A DNA stretch of 64,000 bases from Anaeromyces robustus. Taxonomy: Eukaryota > Neocallimastigomycota > Neocallimastigomycetes > Neocallimastigales > Neocallimastigaceae. Location: positions 1 to 64,000 of the forward strand of contig MCFG01000136.1 of the NCBI GenBank assembly GCA_002104895.1, written 5' to 3'. The notes below the pieces were generated by a model. That model ran no database searches, had not been told where the DNA came from, and was given only the letters and a program-made list of their open reading frames with translations. Position 1 is the first letter of the stretch; each line of letters starts with the position of its first letter. The position numbers and the translations under genes are program-made. This document shows, one piece after another, positions 24,411-36,616 of this stretch.

Positions 24411-25749
24411 TTTGTATATTTTATTTTTTCTATTATAAAAAAAATTTATATTTTATTATAATTTAAAATATTATTAAAATATAACATAGAAAAAAAATTT
24501 TTTAAATTTTCCATATTTGGTAATATCGAACTTTCTTTTCTCATTTGTAATTATAAAATAAATAAATTAAAAAAAATAAAATTTTTCATCTGTAAATCTT
24601 TTGGAGTACAAAAAAATTTTTTTTTTTTTTTTAATTTCAATATTATTATTATTTAATATTTATTAATTAATAATTGATAATATTAATTAATAAATTAGCC
24701 ATAAAAAAATAAAAAACTAAAACAGCATAATAAAAAAAAAAAAAAAAAAAAGAATAAAATTAAAAAATAATAATTGAATAAAAGATTCAATTTAATAATG
24801 TAATTATATGTGAATGTAATATAAAAATAAAGTTCGTGATATGGTTTATTTGTTCGATTCTTGAGATATTCTTATAAATTCAATTATATAAATTGTTATA
24901 TTTAATGTTTTTATTAAGCATATAAAAATTTTAAATATAAATAATAAATAAAAAAAGCAAGGAAAAAAAAAGAAAATCATATTAATCATTATAAAGCATT
25001 AACGTACATACTATATTATAGTAAATATTATAATATTAAAACAGAAAATATTAAGTTATTATTAATTATTGTCATTCCTTCATTATTCATTTTATTAATA
25101 TTAAAAACTTAAGATTAATAAAGAAAAAAAAAAAAAAAAAAACACATAATTTATCGACACATTAAACAATTTTTTTTTTATTTTTTTTTTAATAAATATT
25201 TTTTATTTAACTTTATTTTATTAATTCTATTTCTATTTTTGTTTTGTTATGTTTTGTTTTTTGTTTTTATTTTTTTTTAATATTAATTATTCATTTTATT
25301 ATTATTATTATTTTATTATTATTTATTTATTTTAATTTTGTTTTTTATTTTAAATTATTTTATTTTATAATTTTATAATTTTTATTTTTTATAACCCTAT
25401 TTTATTTTATTTTATTTTATTTATATTATTATCTTTAATTTGTTATTTTTATTATTTTATCTATTTTATTTGTTTTTTATTTTTGTTTTTGTTTTTGTTT
25501 TTTTTTTGTTTAGATTATTAGTTTTTCATAAATTATTTAATAATATTTTAGTTTTGTTAGCATATTAAATGTCATTGAAGATTATTATTCTATTTTTTTA
25601 TATTAATATTTTATAAAATATTTAATATAAAAAAACTATGATTATAATTAATACTTTTAATAAATAAATAAATATTCTTCAATTCAAAAAACCCTTCAAT
25701 AATATTAATTTATATATTATAGAATTGTTTTGTGACTTTTTCAACTGAT

Positions 25750-26418
25750 TTATAATTCAGTGATAACGTGGTGGTTAATAGTACCATATTCCTTAAGAAT
25801 ACTACTACATTCTTCATGATCATAACTGTAACTACGTCTATTACAAATTTCAATATTAGTGTTATCTTGAACAACACAGTAAACTTTACCATCAACTCTA
25901 ACACATTCCTTGTCACTAATGGTTGCAGCATTCTTTGGAGTAGCTGGTTCAAGACAAATGTATTGGAAAACTTCTTTGTTAGTAAGGACAATACCATTAT
26001 GACCTCTACATTCCTTTTGATCAATGGAGTAATCATAGAAAATCTTTTCATGAGTTGGGAATTTTCTAATTCTGTAACTTAATTTATTACTACCATTATC
26101 TAAGAATTCTAAGTATTTACGAGCACATTCATTGTAATCACTTTCATCACCAGTGTTCTTAGAACAACTTGGAATGTTGTTGAAACCTTCTTCAACACAT
26201 CTAATATCGGAATTAACAAAGTAACAAGTTCTGTAATATAAATTATCTTCAATACTGTGTTGACGAAGACAAGTGTATTCACCATCATCATTAACATAGA
26301 ATTTAGCTTTGTGATCAGCTTCACAGTCCTTCTTAATAGTTTCAATGTTATTAACTGGGCTAGCATTAACAGCAGCTAAAGCTAAAACGGCAACACTGAG
26401 AATAGTCTTGAAATTCAT
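25750..26418 (-). CDS. Secreted two-module Cys-rich protein, array copy 5
   Basis: A 222-residue protein, identical to copy 4 except for residue 7. Coding DNA differs from copy 4 at only a handful of sites, yet the 3' flanks diverge immediately after the stop codon. The upstream flank stays alignable through the TATA block. It is the last member of the array to the right. Twelve-cysteine layout as in copy 4. Function unknown. Confidence 0.9.
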   Translation of the reverse strand: MNFKTILSVAVLALAAVNASPVNNIETIKKDCEADHKAKFYVNDDGEYTCLRQHSIEDNLYYRTCYFVNSDIRCVEEGFNNIPSCSKNTGDESDYNECARKYLEFLDNGSNKLSYRIRKFPTHEKIFYDYSIDQKECRGHNGIVLTNKEVFQYICLEPATPKNAATISDKECVRVDGKVYCVVQDNTNIEICNRRSYSYDHEECSSILKEYGTINHHVITEL

Positions 26419-26578
26419 TTTGTTTAATATGCTTTTGTTATTTATTTATATTAAATTAGTTTTTTAGTTTTGTTTTGTTTTTTTAAATAATAATAATATT
26501 TAAAATTTTATTTTAATATATTATTAAATAATTTATGTTTTTTAGATTTTAGTTTTAAATAATTTTTATTTTAAATTT

Positions 26579-26623
26579 GTGTGAAGAACAAAAAATGGAT
26601 GTACTTTCATTTTACTTTTATAC
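26579..26623 (-). promoter_or_regulatory. Conserved upstream block, copy 5
   Basis: The TATA segment reads TATAAAAG (26615-26622); the CATCCATTTTTTGTTCTTCA part is intact. Confidence 0.55.
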
Positions 26624-27489
26624 TTTTTTTCTCACTTTCTTTTTTTCCCATAATTTGTATAATAAAATTAAATAAGTGATTTTATCTATATATTAAAGAT
26701 AAAAATAATATAATATATTAATATAAAATTAAATCAATAAATAAAATTATATCTATTTATTTTATTTTTTTTTTACTTTTCTTTATTTTCTTCTTTTTTT
26801 TTTTTCTGTGTTTTGATATTATCATATTATATTAAAAATATAGAATACAAAATATATAATAAATTACAAAAATATATATAAATACATTAAATATATATAA
26901 TTCAATATATAAAAAAATTTTTTTGTATAAACAAATAAATAAAAAAAAAATTTTTTTATTATTAATTTTCCAATTATTTCTTTCTTTTTTTAAATATATA
27001 TTATTATTTTAAATTTGTAACTTTCTATATTTTAATTATTATTATTTAAATTTAAAAAAAAAAAAAAAAAATTATCTAATAATAAATCTTTGATCTATTA
27101 ATAAAATTTTCTGTATATATTTAATTATTTTTTTTATTTAAATTTTTTTATATTATAATATATATACTCATCATACTTATCTAAGAATAATTATTTCTTT
27201 TCTTTTCTCTTTTTCTCTTTTAAAAAAAATTAAATAGAAATTCTACTTAAAAATTATCAAATATAAATCTCAGATGTTAATCGATTAAAAGTAATTACTT
27301 ATTTTTTGTCGATTTTAATAATAAAACAGTCAAAGTTAATTTTTAAAAATATGTTCATTTATATAAAATAAATAAATGTTATATTAGTACTTTTATATTA
27401 TTAAGTTGTATTATATATTTTTAATAATAAAAAAAAGTATAAAAAATATATTAAAAACACTAATTTATTTATTTATTTATTTATTTTTT

Positions 27490-27585
<96 letters not shown>

Positions 27586-27700
27586 TATTTATTAATAATT
27601 AATAAATTATATATATATATATAATTTATTTAATATTAAATTTATTATTATTGAATTAATAATTATACAGAAATGTTAAATTTATTATTTAATTTTACAG

Positions 27701-27731
<31 letters not shown>

Positions 27732-28219
27732 GATATACATTTTGTATTTTTTTTTTTGTATTACAATAAATAAATTAAATAAATTAAATAAATTAAAAAT
27801 TAATTTATTAATTTATGTAAAATTTTACAACATAAAAATTTTCTGTATAATTTTTAAATAGTTATGAAATAATTAAAAAAAATAGATTAAAATAAAAAAT
27901 GGATTTAAAAAAGTTTTCTTGTATTATAATTTTATTTGAAACACCAGATTTATTATAATTAATATAATTTTTTATTCAAGAAAATATTAAAATAAAAATA
28001 AAATAATAAACGAAAAACTATTAGTGAAATTATATATATTTATATTCAATATTTAAAGGATATATATCATATATATTATCATTTTTATATATTATTCTTA
28101 TTGTATATATTTATCAGTAGTTTTGTTATATATATTATTTTTATTTATATCTATTTATTTCAGTATAAATAATAATATATATAAGTAATATAAATAAATT
28201 ATTATTAAACTTTATCTTG

Positions 28220-28381
28220 TACTTTTTTTTCATGTTTTTTTAATGCTTGTTTGTTTATTATTAAAAAAATATTGTTATCATTTTTTTTTTTGCATGAGTC
28301 TACTTTTTTTTCATGTTTTTTTAATGCTTATTTGTTTTTTTTTATTAAAGAAATATTGTTATCATTTTTTTTTTGCATGCA
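28220..28381. repeat. 81-bp tandem direct duplication
   Basis: Two copies, starting at 28220 and 28301, each with TTTTTTTTCATG, a TTTAATGCTT step, AATATTGTTATCAT and a TTTTGCATG end. Few differences separate them. Confidence 0.85.
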
Positions 28382-29027
28382 TTTAAAATAAACAAAGATT
28401 AAATGATACTAAATAGAATTAGTTTATAAATAATAATATAAATAAGACTAATTAAATATATCAGATTAAAAAGATTTAATTCTTATGGTAAAAACGAAAC
28501 ACAAAAAACTTTAAATTATGGATTTATAACAATATAATAAATAATAATAACAAATATTTTTAATATATTTATTAAGTATAAATATGTTTATATATTATCA
28601 TATTTGTATATATATATTTGTTTTTTTTTTTTATTTTTTGTTATATTTTCTTTTTAATTTATTATTTTGTTTATATGTTTCATGTTTTGATTTTTTATTT
28701 TATTCAATTAATAATTACTATTTAATTTGTTAATAAATAAAATAATAATAAAAAAAAAAAAAAAGATAGAAAAAGAAAACAATTTATAAAGCCTTTTTTC
28801 AACATATAAACATTAATAAATTAAATTTTAATTATTAATAATCAGTAATATTAATATATGAAATATCTTTTTAAAATTGATTTAAAAATTTATTGCATTC
28901 ATATTTTTATTAAATATAATAAAAATAACAGGTTAGAAATAAATTTAAAATGAAAATAAAAAATTATTTATTTGTTAATAATTTAAGGTTAGAGTATTTT
29001 TAAAAAAATTGATTTGGTATAATCTAT

Positions 29028-29172
<145 letters not shown>

Positions 29173-29760
29173 TTTGTTTGTTTGTTTGTTTGTTTGTTTG
29201 TTTTTTAAAGTAAATTGATAAAAAAAGACATATTTTTTATATATAATATTATATTTTATTAAAGTAAATGAAAAAAAAATATTTTTATCTATTAATAATA
29301 AAGATTAATCCCTTTTTTTGCTCATTTATATAGTATATTATAATATATATTTATAAAAATTATATCAAAAAAAGCTTATAACAACAATAAAATACTTAAA
29401 TTTATATAGATCGATAAAGTAAATATCAAATTTAAAATTCAATTTATATGTTAATTTATTATTATTATTGTTACTATTATTACTATTATTTTTTTATTAT
29501 TGTTAATATTATTACTATTATTTTTTTATTATTGTTAATATTATTACTATTATTATTATTATCATTATAAGAAATATATAAATAATAATAATAATAGTAA
29601 TACTTCTTAAAGAGTTAATATTATTATTAAATTTATCGTAGGTTAGGCTTAATATATCAATCACATAGGTTAGGTCATAAATATTGATAAAAGAATTATA
29701 ATCTGTGAAATAAAATAAGAAAAATGTACCCTAAATAAAAAAAAAAAGTTTAATAAAATA

Positions 29761-30026
29761 TAATAATTGATTATAAATAAAATTAAAAATAGTAAGCAAT
29801 GATAATTATTAATAAATATAAAGTATAAAAAATTATCTTTAATCATATATATAAATATAAGATATTAAAAATTATTAAATAAAACTATTTTTCTAATAAT
29901 TGATTATAAATAAAATTAAAAATAGTAAGCAATGATAATTATTAATAAATATAAAGTATAAAAAATTATCTTTAATCATATATATAAATATAAGATATTA
30001 AAAATTATTAAATAAAATTATTTTTC
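29761..30026. repeat. 133-bp tandem direct duplication
   Basis: 29761-29893 and 29894-30026 are nearly identical, including the AATAGTAAGCAATGATAATT segment, so the event is recent. Confidence 0.9.
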
Positions 30027-30837
30027 TAATAGTAAATATATAATAAATTAAAATTTTTTCTTAATATTTTTTTTTAATTATTTATTAATTGTATAATAAC
30101 ATTTTTAACTATTTCTTTTTCTTTTATCATATAATATTTTATGTTTTTTATCATTGATTTATTAATATTTAGTTCATATTTTTAGTAATTTAAATAATAT
30201 AATTTATATATAATTTATAATTATTTTTACACCACCAAAAAATATAAAAGATAAAATTCAAAATTTTCAAAAATATTTTATATACAATTTTAATTTTTGT
30301 TTAATAATTAAAATTTTAAATTATTTTAATACAAAAAAAATTACTAAAATATAAATAATAAATAATAATCAATAAATAATAAATAAAATAATAAAATTAT
30401 AAAATAAAGAAATTTAAAAACAAATGAATTATAAGAAAAATAATTCTGCAATTGTTTATAAATTAAAATATTTATTAATAGAATTAATGAAAAGAAAACT
30501 GCAGTGGAGATGAAGAAATGGTAAAATTAGTCAATAAATATAATTCAAAAAATATTAAATGTAATAAATTAAAAAGAAAAATATTCTAGAAACATTTTAT
30601 TAATTAAGTAATTTTTTTTCAATTATTTTATATTTATTTATCTATTTATTATTATTTTATTATTTTATATATTTTTAAAATATAAAATAAAATACAGTAT
30701 TATCAATTTTTATTAAATTTGATAATTAATTTTCATTATATATTATTTATTTATTTATGAAAAAGTAAAGGAAATTTAAATAATTATAATATTTAGGAAA
30801 AAAATTAGATGAAGGTAAAATAATTATAGTTTATATA

Positions 30838-30934
30838 ATGTTATGTATTTAAAGGAATAACCTATTAAATTGTTTACTATTATTATTTTTAAATATAGTA
30901 TTTATTAATGCCACAATAATAAATGTTTATTTTT
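30838..30934 (+). pseudogene. Relic of a receptor 5' coding end
   Basis: The sequence aligns with the first 95 bases of the receptor gene at 36617, and leader sequence just upstream is also similar (AATAATTA, then ATATA before ATG). The frame encodes NLLNCLLLLFLNIVF and INATIIN, against the receptor's IFLNITIINSTIING, but has an early stop, and homology ends about 95 bases in. It is a decayed host-gene fragment, not a working gene. Confidence 0.65.
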
Positions 30935-31661
30935 GATGATGAAAAAAAGTAACGATTATGGATATATATTAAATATAGAAGATATGAGGTTTTTAAATTT
31001 TTAGATAAGAGATATAGGTTATTTTTTTTATTATATATAGGAATAAAATTTTAAAAACACAATGTTGGATATTTGTTATATCAACAAAAATATTTAAACA
31101 ATATTTTAAGTATTTTTAATATATACGTTATTTCGAATTAGTGTTAAGTATAACAGCCAGTGGAAAATAAAAAAATATCAAAAAAAAAAAAAAAAAAAAA
31201 AAAACATAAAAAATCATATGACTCAATAAAGTATAGGCAAGAAATTGAAAATTTATTATATATGACTTTTTGTAATTGGCTGGATATTTTATTCACATTT
31301 AATAAATTATTTATGGAAAGTAAATAAACTAACATCAAAATAATAGATAAATATTAATAAGATAATTAAAAGGTAACCATAAAAATTACTGTATAATATT
31401 TTATAAAAAAAAATAGTTAATATTAAAATTTAAGTAGAATCAGACTTTGTCAGTAATAAAAAAAAAATATACAAAAAAATTATTTTTTCTTTAACTAATT
31501 ATTATACTTTATATTTTTATACTATAAGTATTATTTTGTATAATACTTAGTAATTCTATAGGTTTTTATTATTATTATTATTATTATTATGTATTGTTTA
31601 AATATATGTAAAAATCACATATAAATATTAAATATATGTATTTTATACATAAAAAACACAT
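30935..31661. other. AT-rich intergenic DNA
   Basis: No gene or repeat structure seen beyond A/T runs and a short (TTA)n near 31567. Confidence 0.5.
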
Positions 31662-31670
31662 AAAATAGAA

Positions 31671-33208
31671 GAATGTGTTGCATTTCGCAATGTTGCATTT
31701 GCAATATGATATGGGGCGCATATTAAATTTTTGCAATGAGGCGCATAAAAAATAAATAAAAAAATGAAAAATTTGGGAAGTGTGCATTTTGGCAATGTAT
31801 TTCGTAAATGTATCGCGCATTATTTAAATGTATTATATTGTGGCTTATAAATTAAATTAATAAAAAATTTATTATATTATTAAAATCAATATTTTATTTA
31901 TTATTGATTTATGAAACCAATTTATTAGTGGTATCTTCTTTTTATTAATATTTCTTTTTTTTTTTTTTTATTTAACTTATGAAATAAATAAAATATTAAG
32001 TGAAATTTAAAATTTATATTTATAATTCTTTAAATTATGAAATAAATAAAATATTAAGTGAAATTTAAAATTTATATTTATAATTCTTAAAATTATGAAA
32101 TAAATAAAATATTAAGTGAAATTTAAAATTTATATTTATAATTCTTTAAATTATGAAATAAATAAGAAATGTTTTAATATACAAGTACTAGTATATAAAC
32201 TCTCTTAAAAATTTTTTATATAAATGTGGCGTTAAAAATATTTATATAAATTTACAATATGAAATGTGGCGTAAAGGACCTGTCAATGCAAAAAATTTCA
32301 TGTACATTGCCGAAATGCTACACTCAGGAAAAATTTTTTAACACAAATTATGAAAGCCACGTTATGAAATAAAATAAAATAGAATTTAAAAAAATTAAAT
32401 AAATAAATAAAAAATATATATATAAATAAATGAATAGAAAATAAATAAATAAATAAATATTTCTTTTTTTATTAATTATTTAATTACAAAAAAAAAAAAG
32501 TAAAAAAATTAAAAAAAAAAAAAAAATTTATTTTAAAATTAAATATATTTATATTATTTTTTGATAAATGAATAATAATAAATAAAATAAAAAGATAATA
32601 AATAATATAACAGTATTATATATGTATTTTTATTAAAAAGACGATAACAAATAATAAATAAAAAAATAATATAAATTTTAGAATAAAGAAAAGAAACAAA
32701 TAAATAAATATTTTTTTATAAATTACTTATTTACAAAAAAAAATATAAAATATAAAAATTCATTATAAAATTAAATATTTTTATAAAATTTTTTTGATTT
32801 GAAATATTAAAAGAAATATTCAATATTATTAAAATATTAAATAAAAATTACAATTAAATAAAAAAAATATTCAAAAAATATTCAATATTATTAAAATATT
32901 AAATAAAAAAATATTGAAGAAATATTCAATATCATTAAATAAAAAAAATAAATAAAATATTATTAAAATACTAAAAAAATATTCAATATTAAAAAAAATA
33001 TTTAATATTATTAAAACATTAAATAAAAAAATATTATTAAATAAAAAAAAAATTATTAAATAAAAAAAAAATATTATATAATTCTTTATATTATATTTTT
33101 ATTTATTTAATTATTTATACAATTATGCGCCCCATTGCGAAATGCAACCTACAAATCTTTGTCATGCGTCCCATTGCGAAATGCAACATTGCGAAATGCA
33201 ACTCTCCC
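31671..33208. mobile_element. Non-autonomous TIR element, copy 1 (with nested element)
   Basis: The left end carries GTTGCATTTCGCAATGTTGC and GGGGCGCAT; the right end carries their reverse complements (ATGCGCCCC, ATTGCGAAATGCAAC twice). Flanking direct repeats AAAATAGAA lie at 31662-31670 and 33209-33217 (9 bp). The interior is A/T-rich with AATATT repeats and no coding capacity. A second element is nested at 31775-32328. It is homologous along its length to the copy at 61357. Target duplications of 8-9 bp suggest a hAT-like or Mutator-like transposase acting in trans; none is in the window. Confidence 0.8.
31775..32328. mobile_element. Nested TIR element (554 bp)
   Basis: Inverted ends GTGTGCATTTTGGCAATGTA and TACATTGCCGAAATGCTACA (reverse complement TGTAGCATTTCGGCAATGTA). 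An 8-bp duplication AAAAATTT lies at 31767-31774 and 32329-32336. The copy at 61357 has the uninterrupted sequence with a single AAAAATTT, so it preserves the empty site. The element contains three 58-bp tandem units (31981-32154). Confidence 0.85.
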
Positions 33209-33226
33209 AAAATAGAACAATAGAAT

Positions 33227-33379
33227 GGATGTGGGGCATTTCGATATAATTTATGTATGATTGACATAAATTTCTGTAATATAAGTACAAAATATGTAAT
33301 ACGCCACTTTTTCAACGTATATTTTTATTTATAGTAATTTCACCATTAAAAGAATAAAATAAAAATTAAAAAAAAATAA

Positions 33380-33458
<79 letters not shown>

Positions 33459-35185
33459 AATTTCTGTTAAGAATTATATTTTATTTTTATTAATTTCAAT
33501 TCTTTAATTAGTTTTCCTTTCCATTTTATTTTATTGAGATAAAAATATATAAAATCTATATTTTATTACTTAATATTTTAATAATATATACTATTATATA
33601 TCATATTTTTTTTTGATATTTATTTATTTATTTATTGTTAAAAAATAAAATAAAATAAAATAAAATAAAATAAAATAAAATAAAATAAAATAAAATAAAA
33701 TAAAATAAATAGTAATATAGAACAAGTTACAAGTACAAATAAAATAAAATAAAATAAAATATATTATATGAATTTAAATATTCAAAAATCTAATATAAAA
33801 TTTATATGATTGTTTAGTTAACTTTGAAGAAAAAATTTTATTATAACAACATCTTTTTTTATTGATATTTCTATTTTTATTTAAATTATGAAGTAATATA
33901 ATTAATATATTTATTTAAATGAAATGTAAACTTCATATTTATAATTCAAATATTTGAATTATAAATAATATATTACAATATTTTTAAAAGAATATTATTT
34001 ATTTTTAATTTACAATATCACTCTTATTACTTAATAATTTTATTAAAAATTATTATATCCTTATAGCTATTTTAATTATATATATATAATAAAAATAGCT
34101 ATAGAGATGATTATAAAAAATATTTAAATTATATTGAAGTCAATTTTAATTTATACTATTTATTTATCTTTCAATAAATCAACTTCAAAGCTAAAATTTT
34201 AATTATAAATAATAATAATCAAGCAAAGTGAAATTTTTAATATTTATAATAATATTATTGTTTATTTAAAATACGAGAAATAATTTTAATAAAAAAATGT
34301 ATGGTATTATTATAATTTTTTTTTTACATATATATTTTTTTATTTTAATGTAATTTTTAAGTAACAATAAACTGACTAATATACCAAAAAAAAGTATAAA
34401 ATACAAAGGTTAAATTTAAATTTAAAAAGTCAGGTAAATTCTATATTTATTTATTTATTTATTTTTTTATTTATTTATTATTCATTTATATATTAACTTT
34501 ATTTATTATTTTTATAAGCCACATTGTAATACATTAAAAAACCATCAAACATAGATTATGTCGAAATGCAATACTCCCATTTTCACCATTAAAAGAATAA
34601 AATAAAAATTAAAAAAAATAATAAATAAATAAATAAATAAATTTTATTATATTTTATTTTTATTAATTTCAATTCTTTAATTAGTTTTCCTTTCCATTTT
34701 ATTTTATTGAAATAAAAATATATAAAATCTATATTTTATTACTTAATATTTTAATAATATATACTATTATATATCATATTTTTTTTTTTGATATTTATTT
34801 ATTTATTGTTAAAAAATAAAATAAAATAAAATAAATAGTAAAGTAGAATAAGTTACAAGTACATATAAAATAAAATAAAATAAAATAAAATAAAATATTC
34901 AAAAATCTAATATAAAATTTATATAATTGTTTAGTTAACTTTGAAGTAAAAATTTTGTTATAACAACATCTTTTTTTATTGATATTTCTATTTTTATTTA
35001 TATTATGAAGTAATATAATTAATATATTTATTTAAATGGAATGTAAACTTCATATTTATAATTCAAATATTTGAATTATAAATATATATTACAATAATTT
35101 TAAAAGAATATTATTTATTTTTAATTTACAATATCACTCTTATTACTTTATAATTTTATTAAAAATTATTATATCCTTATAGCTA

Positions 35186-35216
<31 letters not shown>

Positions 35217-35705
35217 ATAAAAATAACTATAGAGATGATTATAAAAAATATTTAAATTATATTGAAGTCAATTTTAATTTATACTATTTATTTATCTTTC
35301 AATAAATCAACTTCAAAGTTAAAATTTTAATTATAAATAATATTAATCAAGCAAAGTGAAATTGTTTAATATTTATAATAATATTATTGTTTATTTAAAA
35401 TACGAGAAATAATTTTAATAAAAAAATGTATGGTATGATTATAATTTTTTTTATTACATATATATTTTTTTATTTTAATGTAATTTTTAAGTAACAATAA
35501 ACTGACTAATATACCAAAAAAAAAGTATAAAATACAAAGGTTAAATTTAAATTTTAAGGTCGATTAAATTCTGTATTTATTTATTTATTTATTTATTTAT
35601 TTATTATTCATTTATATATTAACCTTATTTATTATTTTTATAAGCCACATTGTAATACATTAAAAAACCATCAAACATAGATTATGTCGAAATGCAATAC
35701 TCCCC
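33227..35705. mobile_element. TIR element with internally duplicated body
   Basis: The left end has GGGGCATTTCGATATAATTT; the right end has CGAAATGCAATACTCCCC (reverse complement GGGGAGTATTGCATTTCG). An 8-bp duplication AATAGAAT lies at 33219-33226 and 35706-35713. The body is a tandem duplication of about 1.1-1.2 kb: TTTCACCATTAAAAGAATAA starts a unit near 33338 and again near 34577, and the right terminal sequence occurs at the end of both units (near 34573 and 35704). It lies only 10 bp beyond the previous element's duplication. No transposase is seen. Confidence 0.75.
33645..33709. repeat. (AAAAT)n microsatellite
   Basis: About thirteen AAAAT units inside the TIR element; the second body unit has only a few units at the matching place. 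Confidence 0.9.
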
Positions 35706-35713
35706 AATAGAAT

Positions 35714-36616
35714 ATTTTATATGTATTTATAAAATGTAATGGTAGACAGGATGAACATGTGAGATAAAGCGTAGCGACTCGTAGCATGGAGAACTAGTCG
35801 ATAATGAAATGTAATTGTTTTTTTTAAGCAGTTGATAATTATACATATTTTTGAATTATGAAATACTAACCAGTAGTACCATTTCTAATTTTTGTGAATA
35901 TCTCGTCTTGAACAAACTTAAAAAAATATATATATATATATATATATAAAATATATAAAATCTATGAGCAGATTTAGGAAATACATGAATGATATAATAA
36001 TGTCAAAATTTAGAAATAAATTACTTAAAAAATTTTAAAATTATTAAACTTTAGAGGAATGCTAGAAATATAATATTATAATTTAATTTCTATAATATTA
36101 TTTATATAATATTATAATTTAATTTCTATAATATTATTTATATAATATTATAATTTAATTTCAATTATATTATTTATATATTATTATAATTTAATTTCCA
36201 TACTATTAATTTATATAGTATAATAATGCTTTTTATGCAATTAATATAATGATGTAATAATGTATAATTATAAAGTAGTACAAAATTTAAAGTAGTAATT
36301 TATAACAAAATGAATAATAAAATATTCTATTAAATTTATTACAAAATGAATAATAAAATATCACAAAGCTTAATGAAATAAAAATAGAAATCAAAATTTC
36401 ATTTCAATTTCAAAATTTTATGTAAAAACATAATTACATTAATTATCAAATTAATATATATTTTAATATTTTACATTAGAAATTTTGAAATAATCTTTAT
36501 TATCATTATATAAATAAGATTTTTTAAATTTTTAAATAATAAAAATAAAAATAATAAAACAAAAACAAAAACAAAAACAAAAACAATAATTAAAATGAAA
36601 TAATTAATATACATAA
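35714..36616. other. Receptor upstream region
   Basis: An unexplained GC-richer stretch lies at 35738-35815 (contains GCGTAGCGACTCGTAGCATG). A 37-bp tandem repeat of about 3.5 copies occupies 36070-36195 and five AAAAAC units lie at 36558-36588, just upstream of the receptor ATG. No further gene seen. Confidence 0.5.

Larger units (their letters stand above)
23132..25749. other. Array spacer 4
   Basis: No gene is seen. It is a shortened spacer with (TTTA)n at 24161-24410, an imperfect direct repeat near 23995-24050 and T-rich DNA up to the next gene. Confidence 0.7.

Noticed and set aside
24110-24466. Overlapping Leu/Phe/Ile/Tyr-repeat frames
   Set aside because: They are translations of the (TTTA)n microsatellite; the same holds for those near 21682, 27406 and 29009.
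24845-24875. TTGTTCGATTCTTG resembling a tRNA B box
   Set aside because: No matching A box or cloverleaf stems nearby; I found no credible tRNA gene in the window.
29635-29680. TAGGTTAGG words suggesting telomere repeat
   Set aside because: Only two imperfect occurrences separated by unrelated sequence; no array.
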